Source: an uncultured Methylococcaceae bacterium (GTDB lineage: Bacteria > Pseudomonadota > Gammaproteobacteria > Methylococcales > Methylococcaceae). From it: DNA of 64,000 nt. Both the position numbers and the translations under genes were made by a program. The stretch spans positions 178,556 through 242,555 of the forward strand of contig CAIOOA010000067.1 in assembly GCA_903859815.1 (NCBI GenBank), read 5' to 3'. The notes beneath the pieces were generated by a model. That model saw nothing but the letters and a program-made list of their open reading frames with translations. It searched no databases and was not told the DNA's origin. This document shows positions 27,813-37,787 of this stretch, in pieces (position 1 is the first letter of the stretch; each line of letters starts with the position of its first letter).

Positions 27813-29035
27813 CCCTATCCCTCAATGTCATCAAAATCCGGCAGGACTTCCCTATCCTGAACGAAACGATTCATGGACGGCCTTTGGTTTATTTGGACAA
27901 TGCTGCATCCACTCAGAAGCCTAAAGCCGTGCTAGATACGCTCAGGCACGTTTATGAACACGATTATGCCAATGTGCATCGCGGTGTTCACACCCTAAGC
28001 CAACGAGCCACAGATTTGTTTGAAGGAGCGCGGAAAAAGGTTAAGGACTTCATTAATGCCCGCAAAATTGAAGAAATCATCTTCGTGCGCGGAACCACCG
28101 AGGCCGTCAATTTAGTCGCGCAGTCTTATGGGCGTTCCAAACTGCAAGCCGGTGATGAAATATTAATTACCGCAATGGAGCATCATTCCAATATCGTGCC
28201 TTGGCAAATACTCTGTCAACAAACTGGTGCGGTATTGAAAGTCGCACCCATTAATCTTTCCGGTGAGATTATTATGGAAGAATTCGAGGCATTATTGAAC
28301 GAGCGCACTAAGCTAGTATCCGTGGTTCATATGTCAAATGCTTTAGGAACCATCAATCCCGTCAAGCGTATTATTGAGGTAGCTCATGCCAAAGGCATAC
28401 CGGTCATGTTGGATGGCGCTCAAGCGATTCCGCACATGGCGGTTGATGTTCAAGATTTGGATTGTGATTTCTACGCCTTCTCCGGGCATAAACTGTGTGG
28501 ACCATCAGGAATAGGCGTGTTATACGGCAAAGAAACCTTACTGAAAGCCATGCCGCCGTGGCAAGGCGGCGGCGATATGATACGCATGGTGACATTTGAC
28601 AAAACCGAGTACAACACCCTGCCTTATAAGTTTGAAGCCGGCACTCCGGCTATTGCCGAAGCCATAGGCTTAGGCGCGGCAGTGGATTATTTACAAGCCA
28701 TAGGCATGGATAAGATAGCCGCTTATGAACAACAATTACTGGAATATGCAACAACAAAGGCGCTGGAAATACCTAGCTTAAAAGTGATTGGCACTGCCAA
28801 AGTAAAAGGCGCGATACTAGGTTTCACATTACACCATATACACCCTCACGATATAGGCACGATGCTCGATCAACTAGGTATCGCTGTCCGTGCTGGTCAT
28901 CATTGTGCTATGCCCGTCATGGACTTTTTTGGAGTGCCCGCCACAGCAAGGGCATCTTTCTCGTTTTATAACACCACAGAGGAAGTCGATACCTTGATCG
29001 ACGGAATCAAGCAGATCATTGAGGTATTCGGCTAA
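27809..29035 (+). CDS. sufS: Cysteine desulfurase SufS
   Basis: A 408-residue class II cysteine desulfurase that supplies sulfur. The PLP lysine lies in FSGHKLCGPSGIG, the active-site Cys (~365) in RAGHHCAMPVM, and THE substrate-loop motif AMEHHSNIVPWQ is present. It overlaps sufU by one base (TAATG). Confidence 0.97.
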   Translation: MTLSLNVIKIRQDFPILNETIHGRPLVYLDNAASTQKPKAVLDTLRHVYEHDYANVHRGVHTLSQRATDLFEGARKKVKDFINARKIEEIIFVRGTTEAVNLVAQSYGRSKLQAGDEILITAMEHHSNIVPWQILCQQTGAVLKVAPINLSGEIIMEEFEALLNERTKLVSVVHMSNALGTINPVKRIIEVAHAKGIPVMLDGAQAIPHMAVDVQDLDCDFYAFSGHKLCGPSGIGVLYGKETLLKAMPPWQGGGDMIRMVTFDKTEYNTLPYKFEAGTPAIAEAIGLGAAVDYLQAIGMDKIAAYEQQLLEYATTKALEIPSLKVIGTAKVKGAILGFTLHHIHPHDIGTMLDQLGIAVRAGHHCAMPVMDFFGVPATARASFSFYNTTEEVDTLIDGIKQIIEVFG

Positions 29036-29487
29036 TGTTTGATGAAATACGCGATCTATATCAAGAAGTGGTATTCGACCACAATCGCAACCCACGCAAT
29101 TTCCGGGTGATGGATGATGCCACCCGCAAAATTGACGGTTTTAATCCTTTATGTGGCGACCGCATTACCCTGTATGTCAAGGTCAATGACAATGTCATTG
29201 AGGATGTCAGTTTTCAAGGTTCCGGTTGCGCCATTTCCACCGCTTCAGCCTCGTTGATGACCGAGATAGTCCGGGGTCATACCGAAGAAGAAACCCATGG
29301 GCTCTTTGAGTTGTTTCACAAAATAGTCACAGGAGAAGACACTAGGACCAATTTCGATGAATTAGGCAAATTGGCGGTATTGGCCGGTGTTCGCGCCTAC
29401 CCGGCCCGTGTCAAATGTGCCACTTTGGCTTGGCATTCTTTGGAGGCGGCGTTGAAAGAGGATGCCGAGACGGTTTCGACGGAATGA
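29035..29487 (+). CDS. sufU: SUF sulfur-transfer protein SufU
   Basis: The 150-residue IscU-like protein has Cys40, Asp42, Cys65 and Cys128 as the expected zinc/sulfur-acceptor set (PLCGDRITL, GSGCAIS, RVKCATL) and the ~18-residue insertion between the second and third ligands that separates SufU from IscU. It takes sulfur from SufS, replacing SufE. No sufE is present. Confidence 0.95.
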   Translation: MFDEIRDLYQEVVFDHNRNPRNFRVMDDATRKIDGFNPLCGDRITLYVKVNDNVIEDVSFQGSGCAISTASASLMTEIVRGHTEEETHGLFELFHKIVTGEDTRTNFDELGKLAVLAGVRAYPARVKCATLAWHSLEAALKEDAETVSTE

Positions 29488-29518
29488 TAGACAAGGTAAA
29501 TTAACGCCCTTACAGTCA

Positions 29519-29962
29519 ATGGTAACACAAATGAACTGGCAAACCCTATCTTCGAACTCACAATACCTGACCGCTGTTGCCATTAAAGATGAATTGGATC
29601 AGGGTCATTATCAAGAAGTACGCATCGGCCTAGAGGAGTTGATTGAAGCCTTGTCACGCTCGGAAAAACGCGCATTGAAAAGTCAATTAGTAAGATTGAT
29701 GATGCACATTATCAAATGGAATTCCCAACCAGAAAAGCGTACCTTGAGTTGGGTCGCGAGCATCAAAAATGCAAGGGAAGAAATAGCCGATATTCAGGAG
29801 GAAATTCCAAGCCTGAATAATACCGTCATTGAATCGTTGTGGAACAAGGTATTCATAATAGCAAAGCGCGATGCAGAGGCGGAGATTGGAAAAAAGTCCA
29901 GCATCAACTACTTGTCATGGCAAGAAGTATTTGTCGATGAATATGATATGGACGTAATTTAA
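29519..29962 (+). CDS. DUF29 family protein
   Basis: 147 residues from the ATG at 29519; an ATG at 29531 (MNWQTLSSN) is also plausible. It shows the DUF29 pattern: YLTAVAIKDELDQGHYQEV, LIEALSRSEKRALKSQL, VRLMMHIIKW and EKRTLSWVASI. The family is helical, of unknown function, and common in methanotrophs and cyanobacteria in accessory regions. A reading from 29462 would overlap sufU and is not preferred. It starts the second insertion in the suf operon, followed 21 bp later by the ATPase gene. Confidence 0.85.
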   Translation: MVTQMNWQTLSSNSQYLTAVAIKDELDQGHYQEVRIGLEELIEALSRSEKRALKSQLVRLMMHIIKWNSQPEKRTLSWVASIKNAREEIADIQEEIPSLNNTVIESLWNKVFIIAKRDAEAEIGKKSSINYLSWQEVFVDEYDMDVI

Positions 29963-29983
29963 TTTGGAATACAGAGAAACGAC

Positions 29984-31372
29984 ATGACATCTCCCTACCG
30001 CTTAGAAGCCGTGCAATTGCAAGGTGTAGGTGTTTTTGACAATACTCTGATTCGGTTTAAACCGATTGAATCTGCCGAACAGGATGAAAAACTCGCCGAG
30101 ATTCATTTGTTCATTGGACCGAATGGGTGTGGGAAGAGTACGTTGCTTTATGCGTTGGCGGAGATATTTGAGGAATTTGATTCGTCAACAAGTTTAATAA
30201 GGAATCGATTTTGGGATGCTGAGAGCCGTGTTAATTTTAGTTTTGACGATCAGGCTGGTGGATACGGAGTAAAAAATTATATTTTGGATGAAGGTGGTAT
30301 TGTTACTAAATTTGGTTCGTTCATCTGGAATGTAATTGATGTGAACAAAGGAAAAGTATTTGGTCATGGCGGCCCTTATGCTAAAGCCAGCATACTCCTG
30401 CCTTATAAACGCATATTAACAAGCTTTAAGCTATCTAACCCACACAGCCAAACTAAGTTTTTTTTTACATCTCTAGCCTATTCTGGTCAACGAACTTTAC
30501 GTAGCGAACCTCTAACAGGTATTCAACAAATTACTAACTCCCCTTTTGAAAATGCACTTTCCTTTGATTATACTGTCAGACCAAAAATATTACTCCAATG
30601 GATCGCTAATAATCGGGCGCAATCTGCACTTGCCAGAGCCGATAATGATTCAAACGCTGCCGCTACTTACGATTTGGCATTAAAACGAATTACTGGTTTA
30701 ATTCAGGAAATGTGCGATATGGAGGTTGAGTTCCGGCTAGAACGCTCACCATTGGCGGTCAAGATTAAAGTCAATGGAGATGTCATTGAATTTGATGGCC
30801 TACCCGACGGTTTAAAATCCATCATCAGTTGGGTGGCAGATTTGTCTTTGCGCTTGGAAGCAATACCTTGGGAAGTCGAGCAAGACATATTCTCCCAGCC
30901 GATTATCTTATTTCTGGACGAAGTGGATATTCATCTGCACCCAAAATGGCAACGGCGAATATTACCCGCAATACAAAAACTCCTGCCTAATTCACAAATC
31001 TTTGTCACCACACACTCGCCATTTGTGGTGGGTTCGGTGGAAAATGCCTGGGTCTATCGTTTACCGGAACCTGGAACCAAAACCGATGGAGTTATGGAAA
31101 TTGAAGGGGTTCCCTCTGGGGCGGGTAAAAGTTATCGTTTGATTTTGAATGAAATCTTTGGCATAGACAAGGAATTCGACATAGAAACCGAAGCTTTGTT
31201 TGACGAGTTCTATCAAGCTAGGGCGATATTCTTGAAAACCCCTACCAATGCCGACAGCGTAATCAAGATAGCCAATCAATTAGCGGCGCGTGGCGAGGAA
31301 ACCGCTGCCATTGTCACTCGGGAATTGCGGCAAATGAGCCGCGTGACGGGGGTCGAGGTTAGCCTTGCGTAA
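29984..31372 (+). CDS. AAA ATPase, Septu PtuA-like
   Basis: At 462 residues this is an SMC/ABC-type ATPase with Walker A GPNGCGKST at 45-53, a D-loop/Walker B region FLDEVDIHLHPKWQRR (~306-321) and VTTHSPFVVGS. It is paired with an HNH gene that starts inside its 3' end. This is the arrangement of Septu (PtuAB) and of the ATPase-HNH effector of some retrons, both anti-phage systems. No reverse transcriptase lies nearby, so Septu type is more likely. The GC content drops in the middle of the gene, compatible with horizontal acquisition. Confidence 0.82.
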   Translation: MTSPYRLEAVQLQGVGVFDNTLIRFKPIESAEQDEKLAEIHLFIGPNGCGKSTLLYALAEIFEEFDSSTSLIRNRFWDAESRVNFSFDDQAGGYGVKNYILDEGGIVTKFGSFIWNVIDVNKGKVFGHGGPYAKASILLPYKRILTSFKLSNPHSQTKFFFTSLAYSGQRTLRSEPLTGIQQITNSPFENALSFDYTVRPKILLQWIANNRAQSALARADNDSNAAATYDLALKRITGLIQEMCDMEVEFRLERSPLAVKIKVNGDVIEFDGLPDGLKSIISWVADLSLRLEAIPWEVEQDIFSQPIILFLDEVDIHLHPKWQRRILPAIQKLLPNSQIFVTTHSPFVVGSVENAWVYRLPEPGTKTDGVMEIEGVPSGAGKSYRLILNEIFGIDKEFDIETEALFDEFYQARAIFLKTPTNADSVIKIANQLAARGEETAAIVTRELRQMSRVTGVEVSLA

Positions 31373-31943
31373 ACTGACAAGAACGGAAGCACCTGTTTGT
31401 TTGCAAAATAATTCCTACAATTGGAGCGCTGAGTTTGTAAACGCAAGAATAAAAAACCCTACTCATAAATTTAGATGGCGGAATACTGCTTGCTATAAAG
31501 CTATTCGTCAAGCTTTAGTATCAATGACTCAACAACATTGCGCATTCTGTGATGGGCCGATTGGTTCGGAAAGCAGGGAAACCGTTGAACATTTTAGGCC
31601 AAAAAGCCAGTTCCCTGAATTGGCCTATGCTTGGGACAACCTATTTCCTTGTTGCGATTTATGCCAAAACAACAAACTAGAAAAGTTTGACGAAGCACTC
31701 TTAAAACCCGATGGGCAAGATTATATATTCCAACAATATTTTATCGTCAACTATCATACGGGTGAAATAGAACCTTCACCACAAGCCGATCAAGCTGAAC
31801 AACAGCGAGCTAAGATTACTTTAGAGATTTATGGACTCAATCTAGCAAACAGAAAAACCATGCGGCTTCGAGAATGGCGGTTTTATACCAATGAAGCAAA
31901 CCCAATTATTGATGACTATCACTACCGATATTTCTTAGAATAA
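31365..31943 (+). CDS. HNH endonuclease, Septu PtuB-like
   Basis: 192 residues from a TTG start that overlaps the ATPase gene by 8 bp, with GAGG about 9 bases ahead. The HNH core is HCAFCDGPIG, ETVEHFRPKSQFPELAY and NLFPCCDLCQNNK, with two Cys pairs that would hold zinc. It is predicted to cut nucleic acid when released or activated by the ATPase during infection. Confidence 0.84.
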   Translation: MRKLTRTEAPVCLQNNSYNWSAEFVNARIKNPTHKFRWRNTACYKAIRQALVSMTQQHCAFCDGPIGSESRETVEHFRPKSQFPELAYAWDNLFPCCDLCQNNKLEKFDEALLKPDGQDYIFQQYFIVNYHTGEIEPSPQADQAEQQRAKITLEIYGLNLANRKTMRLREWRFYTNEANPIIDDYHYRYFLE

Positions 31944-31959
31944 TCGAGGATTCACTTAT

Positions 31960-32271
31960 ATGAGCAACTGGATAGATGTAATTGCTGATTCGGCGCTGGC
32001 CGAAGGAGAGCATATATTGGTCGATGCGGACAGTGTTGCAGCCGCAGTCTTCAGAATCGACGGTGAAGTTTATGCCATCGAAGATGTCTGCACCCATGAC
32101 GGGGCTGAAATCGCCAGCGGGTTTTGTCAGAATGGGGAAATAACATGCCCTAGACACGGCGCTAAATTCTGCATAAAAACCGGCAAGGTGCTGAGAGGCC
32201 CGGCTTATGAGGACTTGCCCTGCCTCCAAGTCCGGGTGGAAAATGGCATCATTCAAGTACAAGAAAACTAA
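31960..32271 (+). CDS. Rieske [2Fe-2S] ferredoxin-like protein
   Basis: A 103-residue small Rieske protein of the NirD/BphF type with cluster motifs Cys44-Thr-His46 (CTHDGAEI) and Cys63-x2-His66 (CPRHGAKF). Such a gene often ends suf operons in gammaproteobacteria, where it may serve as a first cluster acceptor or electron donor. If so, the DUF29-ATPase-HNH genes were inserted between sufU and this gene. It converges with the next gene with a 4-bp overlap. Confidence 0.92.
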   Translation: MSNWIDVIADSALAEGEHILVDADSVAAAVFRIDGEVYAIEDVCTHDGAEIASGFCQNGEITCPRHGAKFCIKTGKVLRGPAYEDLPCLQVRVENGIIQVQEN

Positions 32272-34205
32272 TTTGATAGTTTCTTTGCTTTTTGTGCCAT
32301 AGCCCAAGCTAGATTGTTTTTTGCCAACTGATTACTAGGGTTTATTGAGAGTGCTTTATTGCAGGCCATAATTTCATTTTCATAGTCTCCCATGGCCCCA
32401 TAAGAAGCGGCTATATTGTTCCATGCATCACTACTCTGTGGGTTTATCTCTAGCACTTTTTTAGCGGCTTCAATTGCCTTGGCATACTCTCCTTGAATAT
32501 GATATTGATAGCTTTGATTGAGTAACGCTGTTTGAGCGCTTGGGTTTACAGAATGCTGATTGGCTGATTGATTCAATCTATAATTCTTTATTACCGCAGA
32601 TACGGGAATACCATCGACCTTGACCTCATAAACCATTCCAGGTGGTGGCCAATGAAAAAGCAAATCGTGATTATATTTGGCTTCTGCTGTCATTTGAATT
32701 GAATAATCCCAATCCGTAGAATTTTCAGGCGCTTGAACATATTGGATGCGACTATCTTGGTCAGCAAAATATTTTAGTTTTGTGTTGTCTCCATACCATA
32801 ATCTAACCCTTTTTTTATCATCCAATTGGGTTGGTTCGCTATTTTGTTGAATCCAAACTAAGGCTTCCCTGACCGAAAACCCATAATAGTCCATTTCGTA
32901 ATTCTTAAAAGCCCCTTTCATTCCATCTATTACCGGTGAAAAATAGAGGGCTTGCAATGGATGGTTTGAGAAAGTAAACAATACAGGTTCGATAAAAAAA
33001 AACAAAAATGCGATAACAACTGATATTTTCAATTTTATATTGTCAATAAGTTGAAACAACTCAGACCACGCAATCGCTGCCAACACAATAATGGAAGGAA
33101 TTATAAACAAAACATGACGGGCGCTATCATAAATGTATGAATGGTTTTTTATAATGGATGCAATCGGAAAAAATACAGAAAACAATACCAAACCACAAGC
33201 AATAACTTCAAATCTTTGTTTGTTAATAATGACTGGAATAAGAACAATAAACAAGACTAGTCCAAAGCTTAGTACAACAGGAATGGTAATATAAATCCAT
33301 TTAGGAACAAAATACCAAGGAAGGTTATCCGATGTAATCCATTGACCCTCAAACAATTGATTAAATACCAATGCATTAAACTTATTGAACACGGTAAGGG
33401 AGAGCAAAGGGTTCAACAGAGGATTATTCATTGCCCATGGCCAGAACAGCGCCGTTCCCAGATAACCTGAAAATCCTATCAATGTGACCAAAGCCATTAG
33501 TTTGGAGGCAGGCCGTAACTCTATTTCCTTGCATTTGATCTGCCAAACCAAGTGTATCGCAGAGAAAACTAAAAAATAGAATATTAATATTAATCCACCA
33601 GTTCGTACCGCAATGGCGAAACTAAAACTGAGCGCCAAAATAACTGATCGACTTACTTTCCAATTTGGAAGCTCCCTTAAGAAGGAAACTATCTGTAACA
33701 TGCTGAAACAAAAAAATGTGGCAAATGGCAAATCTTTTGGGTTATTCATCGCATGACCAAACAGGCGAGGCGTAAAAGTTGCCAGCACTAAAGCCAACAT
33801 TCCAATACCCCAACTTCCAGTAACCCTTTGCGCCAACAAGCCAGTAAAAATAAATAGCAAAGCCCCAAAAATGGCTGTCAAGGCATGTTTGGCTTCATAC
33901 TGCCCAAAGTCATGATAAAAAAAATCATGAAGTGTTGCCGACAGCAGATCAAAAAACCCTCCATAAATATTGATCGCATTGGGTCCAATTTTCCACTGTC
34001 CATTAACATCAAATGGTGACACCCCTGCTGATTTATCAGTCCCTAAGTACCATGCAAGAAGCCTTTGACCATGCTCCATATGCTCGCGCTCATCTTCCGT
34101 AATACCCGCATCCAAACTAAGCAATGGCATAATGAGCAAACATGCAACCGACCAGACGATAAATAAGATTTTTAAATGTTTATCTGTCATTGTTTTCGAT
34201 TGCAT
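32268..34205 (-). CDS. Membrane glycosyltransferase (GT39-like) with C-terminal TPRs
   Basis: The 645-residue polytopic membrane protein has about ten hydrophobic segments (residues 12-430). The first loop has DAGITEDEREHMEHGQR, whose acidic pair resembles the catalytic Asp/Glu of the PMT/ArnT GT-C superfamily. Three tetratricopeptide units follow at the C terminus (AKAIEAAKKVLEINPQSSDAWNNIAASYGAMGDYENEI..., NPSNQLAKNNLAWAM). It probably moves a sugar from a polyprenyl phosphate to an acceptor in the periplasm. An internal ATG (34190, MTDKHLK) is an alternative start. Confidence 0.83.
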   Translation of the reverse strand: MQSKTMTDKHLKILFIVWSVACLLIMPLLSLDAGITEDEREHMEHGQRLLAWYLGTDKSAGVSPFDVNGQWKIGPNAINIYGGFFDLLSATLHDFFYHDFGQYEAKHALTAIFGALLFIFTGLLAQRVTGSWGIGMLALVLATFTPRLFGHAMNNPKDLPFATFFCFSMLQIVSFLRELPNWKVSRSVILALSFSFAIAVRTGGLILIFYFLVFSAIHLVWQIKCKEIELRPASKLMALVTLIGFSGYLGTALFWPWAMNNPLLNPLLSLTVFNKFNALVFNQLFEGQWITSDNLPWYFVPKWIYITIPVVLSFGLVLFIVLIPVIINKQRFEVIACGLVLFSVFFPIASIIKNHSYIYDSARHVLFIIPSIIVLAAIAWSELFQLIDNIKLKISVVIAFLFFFIEPVLFTFSNHPLQALYFSPVIDGMKGAFKNYEMDYYGFSVREALVWIQQNSEPTQLDDKKRVRLWYGDNTKLKYFADQDSRIQYVQAPENSTDWDYSIQMTAEAKYNHDLLFHWPPPGMVYEVKVDGIPVSAVIKNYRLNQSANQHSVNPSAQTALLNQSYQYHIQGEYAKAIEAAKKVLEINPQSSDAWNNIAASYGAMGDYENEIMACNKALSINPSNQLAKNNLAWAMAQKAKKLSN

Positions 34206-34259
34206 ACTTGAAATTTAGCTGGCCGACTATAAAGCGGTAGTCCTAGCGAGTCCACGTGG

Positions 34260-34727
34260 TCAAATCAACATGGTCAAAAAACCAAGGAATATGATTAAAC
34301 CAAAGACTACCAGACTCTTATAGGTTATGGAAAGGGATGACCACCAAGCATTAAACTCAGCCTTGCTTTCTTTCCACCATGCTGGAAAAGCGGCTATTAG
34401 GCGTTTTATCTGTTGGTAAAGCTTCATGCATCCCCAGACAATCAAGCCAATGAGTAGAAGAACGCCGGTCCAGGCAGATGCCTTTTTCGCTGATTCCTCT
34501 GCAAAGCCTAGGACATCCTCATACAATATGTCCAAGGTCTTATGAACCCATTCAAGCGCGAGGATCACCAACTCCTCCAACAACGGCAACATCATCTCGC
34601 CGCCGAGAATCAAGCCGAGTAGGGCCGCAATGATCAAAAAGACTTTTTTGTTAATGGTTTTCTCCCCCGTTGCTTTTAGCCAACAAATCAACATCAAGTC
34701 AAGGCGGTCAGATTTTCTCTTAACCAC
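34260..34727 (-). CDS. Hypothetical membrane protein
   Basis: 155 residues with three hydrophobic segments (KKVFLIIAALLGLILGGEM, AWTGVLLLIGLIVWGCMKL and SLVVFGLIIFLGFLTMLI) and a Trp-rich amphipathic stretch (AFPAWWKESKAEFNAWWSSL). No known domain. It is 54 bp upstream of the TPR glycosyltransferase on the same strand, so could be cotranscribed. The N-terminal ~27 residues may not be translated, as the start is uncertain. Confidence 0.6.
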   Translation of the reverse strand: MVKRKSDRLDLMLICWLKATGEKTINKKVFLIIAALLGLILGGEMMLPLLEELVILALEWVHKTLDILYEDVLGFAEESAKKASAWTGVLLLIGLIVWGCMKLYQQIKRLIAAFPAWWKESKAEFNAWWSSLSITYKSLVVFGLIIFLGFLTMLI

Positions 34728-34905
34728 ATCGAAATGAGTGAGGTTTCTTTAGATTTCGATTTCAATCTGCGTATTTAAACGCAACTGAATGCCGTTGGAA
34801 AGGCTGAAATTGAACAGTGTACAGATTACAGTGTTTATTAGAGGTTTTCCAAGCTTCCTTTCTATTGTATCCTTAAGTGTTTTTGACTAACCGAATCTGA
34901 AGGCT

Positions 34906-36004
34906 ATGCGCGAACTCAACCCACTCTACCACCAAATCAAAGACTTAAAAGCCCGCCACGAAGGGCTTAGGGGGTATCTTTGACTTCGAAACCAAGCATG
35001 AACGCCTGACCGAAGTATTGCGCGAACTGGAAGACCCAAAAATCTGGGACAACCCGGAAAAAGCTCAAACCCTAGGCAAGGAGCGCGGCCAACTGGAAAT
35101 GGTCGTCAACAACCTTGTACGGCTGGAAAAAGGGATAGCCGATGCAGAAGAGTTGTTGGCTATGGCCGTTGAAGAAAACGACGATGACAGCGTTGGCATG
35201 GTCGAGCAAGATTTGCAATCTTTCGAAAAAGACATCGCCGATTTGGAATTCCGCCGCATGTTTTCCGGGGAAATGGACCCTAATAACGCCTTCCTCGACA
35301 TTCAATCCGGGGCAGGTGGCACGGAAGCCCAAGATTGGGCCGAAATGGTATTGCGCATGTATTTGCGCTGGGGTGAGCGGCGTGGCTTCAAAACCGAGCT
35401 GATGGAAGCATCCCCCGGCGACGTGGCCGGCATCAAAAGCGCCACCATTAAATTTGAAGGCGATTATGCCTTTGGCTGGCTGCGCACGGAAACTGGCGTA
35501 CATCGTTTGGTGCGAAAATCGCCTTTCGACTCCGGCAATCGCCGCCATACTTCGTTTTGCTCGGTGTTTGTATCACCGGAAGTGGACGACAATGTGGATA
35601 TCGAAATCAACCCGGCAGATTTGCGTACAGACGTTTACCGCGCCAGCGGGGCTGGTGGGCAGCACGTCAACCGCACCGAGTCAGCGGTGCGCATCACCCA
35701 CATCCCCACCAATATTGTCGTACAGTGCCAAAACGACAGGTCCCAGCACAAAAACCGTGACACGGCGATGAAGCAGCTTAAATCCAAGTTGTACGAATTG
35801 GAAATGATGAAGCGCATGGCGGACCAGCAAGCTTTGGAAGCCACCAAATCCGACGTGGGTTGGGGCAGCCAGATTCGGTCTTATGTGCTCGACCAGTCGC
35901 GGATTAAAGACCTACGCACGAATGTCGAAACTAGCAACCCTCAGCCAGTTTTAGATGGCGATTTGGATATGTTCATCGAGGCGAGTTTGAAGAGTGGATT
36001 ATGA
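34906..36004 (+). CDS. prfB: Peptide chain release factor 2 with programmed +1 frameshift
   Basis: RF2 reads UGA and UAA stop codons. The first 25 codons ([21 protein letters not shown] then RGYL) end at CTT TGA C; after a +1 slip the frame continues DFETKHERL to 36004, giving 365 residues, the usual RF2 length. The peptide-release motif [13 protein letters not shown] and the stop-recognition tripeptide SPF (RKSPFDSG) are intact. lysS is normally next; here an AIPR gene overlaps the prfB stop by ATGA. Confidence 0.97.
34969..34984 (+). promoter_or_regulatory. prfB autoregulatory frameshift site
   Basis: A Shine-Dalgarno-like AGGGGG (34969-34974) stands 3 bases ahead of CTT (34978-34980), followed by the in-frame TGA codon 26 and C. 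This is the classical signal at which low RF2 activity lets the ribosome slip by +1 from CUU to UUU. The site occurs at codon 26 as in Escherichia coli. Confidence 0.97.
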
Positions 36005-37710
36005 CGAACATCAATGCATCCATTATCGACCAGCGCCTGTTAGGCATTCAGGAAGAAATCCGACAACAAGCCGAAACAGAGCTTGGGATTAAAGATAGTG
36101 GACGTTTAAAGTCATTGACTTTCCTTTATTTGTGCGTCAAAACCTTGCTTGATCTGGATGTGGATGAAACTTTTGACTGCCTGACCGAAGGCGGTGGCGA
36201 TTTTGGCATTGATGCGATGCATATGTCTGAAGAACTCGATGGGGAATTCAGCGTGACGCTCTTTCAGGCCAAGTATAAGGACAATCTCGAAGGCAATGCC
36301 GGATTTCCCGAAAGTGGCTTGAACGCGCTAATCAATGCCATTCGCCATCTGTTTGACCCCTCATCGGAATTGGAAAGCATCAATGATCGCTTGAGATTCA
36401 AGGTCGAAGCGGCGCGTTCGATGATACGCGACGGCTATATTCCGCGAGTTCGGGCTATTGCTTGCAATAATGGTTTGAAATGGAATGAAGCGGCACAAGA
36501 GGCCATTACTCGCTCTGGTTTTGGCGATGATGTTTCATGGGAACATGTGAACCATGACATTCTAATTGGTATTTTGCAACGACCAAAATCTGTCGATACG
36601 ATATTGCGGCTTACTGGCAAAGCCGTATTTGAAGACATGAACTTTATCCGGGTTTGCGTAGGGCGCATTCTGGTAAGCGAAGTGGCCGAATTGATGCGAA
36701 CACACGGTGACGTATTACTGGAGCGTAATATACGACGCTATCTCGGTCTACAAGGGAATCGTGTAAACGAAGGCATACGCACTACACTTTATTCAGATAA
36801 CCCAGCAAACTTTTATTTTTTTAATAATGGTCTAACTCTCATTTGCAATGATTTTAAATATAATAATTTCCAAAATAGTGATTATCAAGTAAGGGTCGAA
36901 AATCTGCAAATTGTCAATGGAGGGCAAACCTGCATGACCATCCTCAAAACACTAGAGGAAATGCAGGCCAAAGGCGACAACCTACCGACAGAAGCCAGCG
37001 TGATGGTTCGAATCTATGAACTGGCAAAAGACAATGAAGATGTTGTCTTGCAAATCACCCAAGCCACCAATAGCCAAAATCCGGTGGATTTGAAAGACCT
37101 ACGTTCCAATGATGAGATACAAAGGCGCTTGGAAGTCAGTATTCATGATCTAGGATACAATTATCGACGTAAACGGATCGATAAAACTACAAGTTCAATT
37201 GATATTACTTCTGGTGCTGCGGCTGAGGCAATTCTAGCTGTTTGGCGCTACTCTCCACATCAAGCCAAGTTTATGACACGAGAACATTTTGGGAAACTCT
37301 ATGACAAAATATTTACCTATGATTTAAACGGGACACAAACCATTATAGCTGTGTTGCTTTACAGGATTGCGGAAAACCATCGTCGCCGTCCATCAGAAAA
37401 AGATCCAATCTTTGTTAGGTATGCTTCCAGCTTTATTGCGATGCAAATGGGTTTTCAGTTGAGAACAGACATGCAAGTTGATAATGATAGATTGGATCAT
37501 CGCAATTTTGCCAAAGCCAAAATATTAATTGATCAAAAAGGTGAAGATTACTTTGCAGCCGCAGTAATAGATATAGATAAAGCCTTGAAGGATTTGTATG
37601 GGGATGAACCTATTTCTTTGCAACAGCTTTCCGCAACATTTAGGCGTGGTGATTTAATTTACGACCTAATGATAATGCATGTAAACAGAACCCTTAAAGC
37701 AACCAAATAA
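36001..37710 (+). CDS. AIPR (abortive infection phage resistance) family protein
   Basis: 569 residues with the AIPR core [30 protein letters not shown] and [14 protein letters not shown] (residues ~240-320), and [20 protein letters not shown]. The N-terminal part has [16 protein letters not shown] and [11 protein letters not shown], resembling a restriction-endonuclease-like (Asp...QxK) fold seen in AIPR proteins. The family is linked to abortive infection. Its ATG shares four bases with the prfB stop (ATGA), so translation should be coupled to RF2 synthesis. It lies between prfB and lysS, which are adjacent in most proteobacteria. Base composition becomes AT-richer in its 3' half. Confidence 0.86.
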   Translation: MTNINASIIDQRLLGIQEEIRQQAETELGIKDSGRLKSLTFLYLCVKTLLDLDVDETFDCLTEGGGDFGIDAMHMSEELDGEFSVTLFQAKYKDNLEGNAGFPESGLNALINAIRHLFDPSSELESINDRLRFKVEAARSMIRDGYIPRVRAIACNNGLKWNEAAQEAITRSGFGDDVSWEHVNHDILIGILQRPKSVDTILRLTGKAVFEDMNFIRVCVGRILVSEVAELMRTHGDVLLERNIRRYLGLQGNRVNEGIRTTLYSDNPANFYFFNNGLTLICNDFKYNNFQNSDYQVRVENLQIVNGGQTCMTILKTLEEMQAKGDNLPTEASVMVRIYELAKDNEDVVLQITQATNSQNPVDLKDLRSNDEIQRRLEVSIHDLGYNYRRKRIDKTTSSIDITSGAAAEAILAVWRYSPHQAKFMTREHFGKLYDKIFTYDLNGTQTIIAVLLYRIAENHRRRPSEKDPIFVRYASSFIAMQMGFQLRTDMQVDNDRLDHRNFAKAKILIDQKGEDYFAAAVIDIDKALKDLYGDEPISLQQLSATFRRGDLIYDLMIMHVNRTLKATK

Positions 37711-37787
37711 TATGCGTATTACAGAACTACTTAGAATGATTACTTCTAGTATATTTGCAGCCTATTTTTTTATTTTTGAATAAATTT

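Noticed and set aside
37712..37783. 23-codon open frame ([13 protein letters not shown]...) between the AIPR gene and lysS
   Set aside because: Too short to support; hydrophobic composition follows AT-rich DNA and no ribosome binding site is seen.
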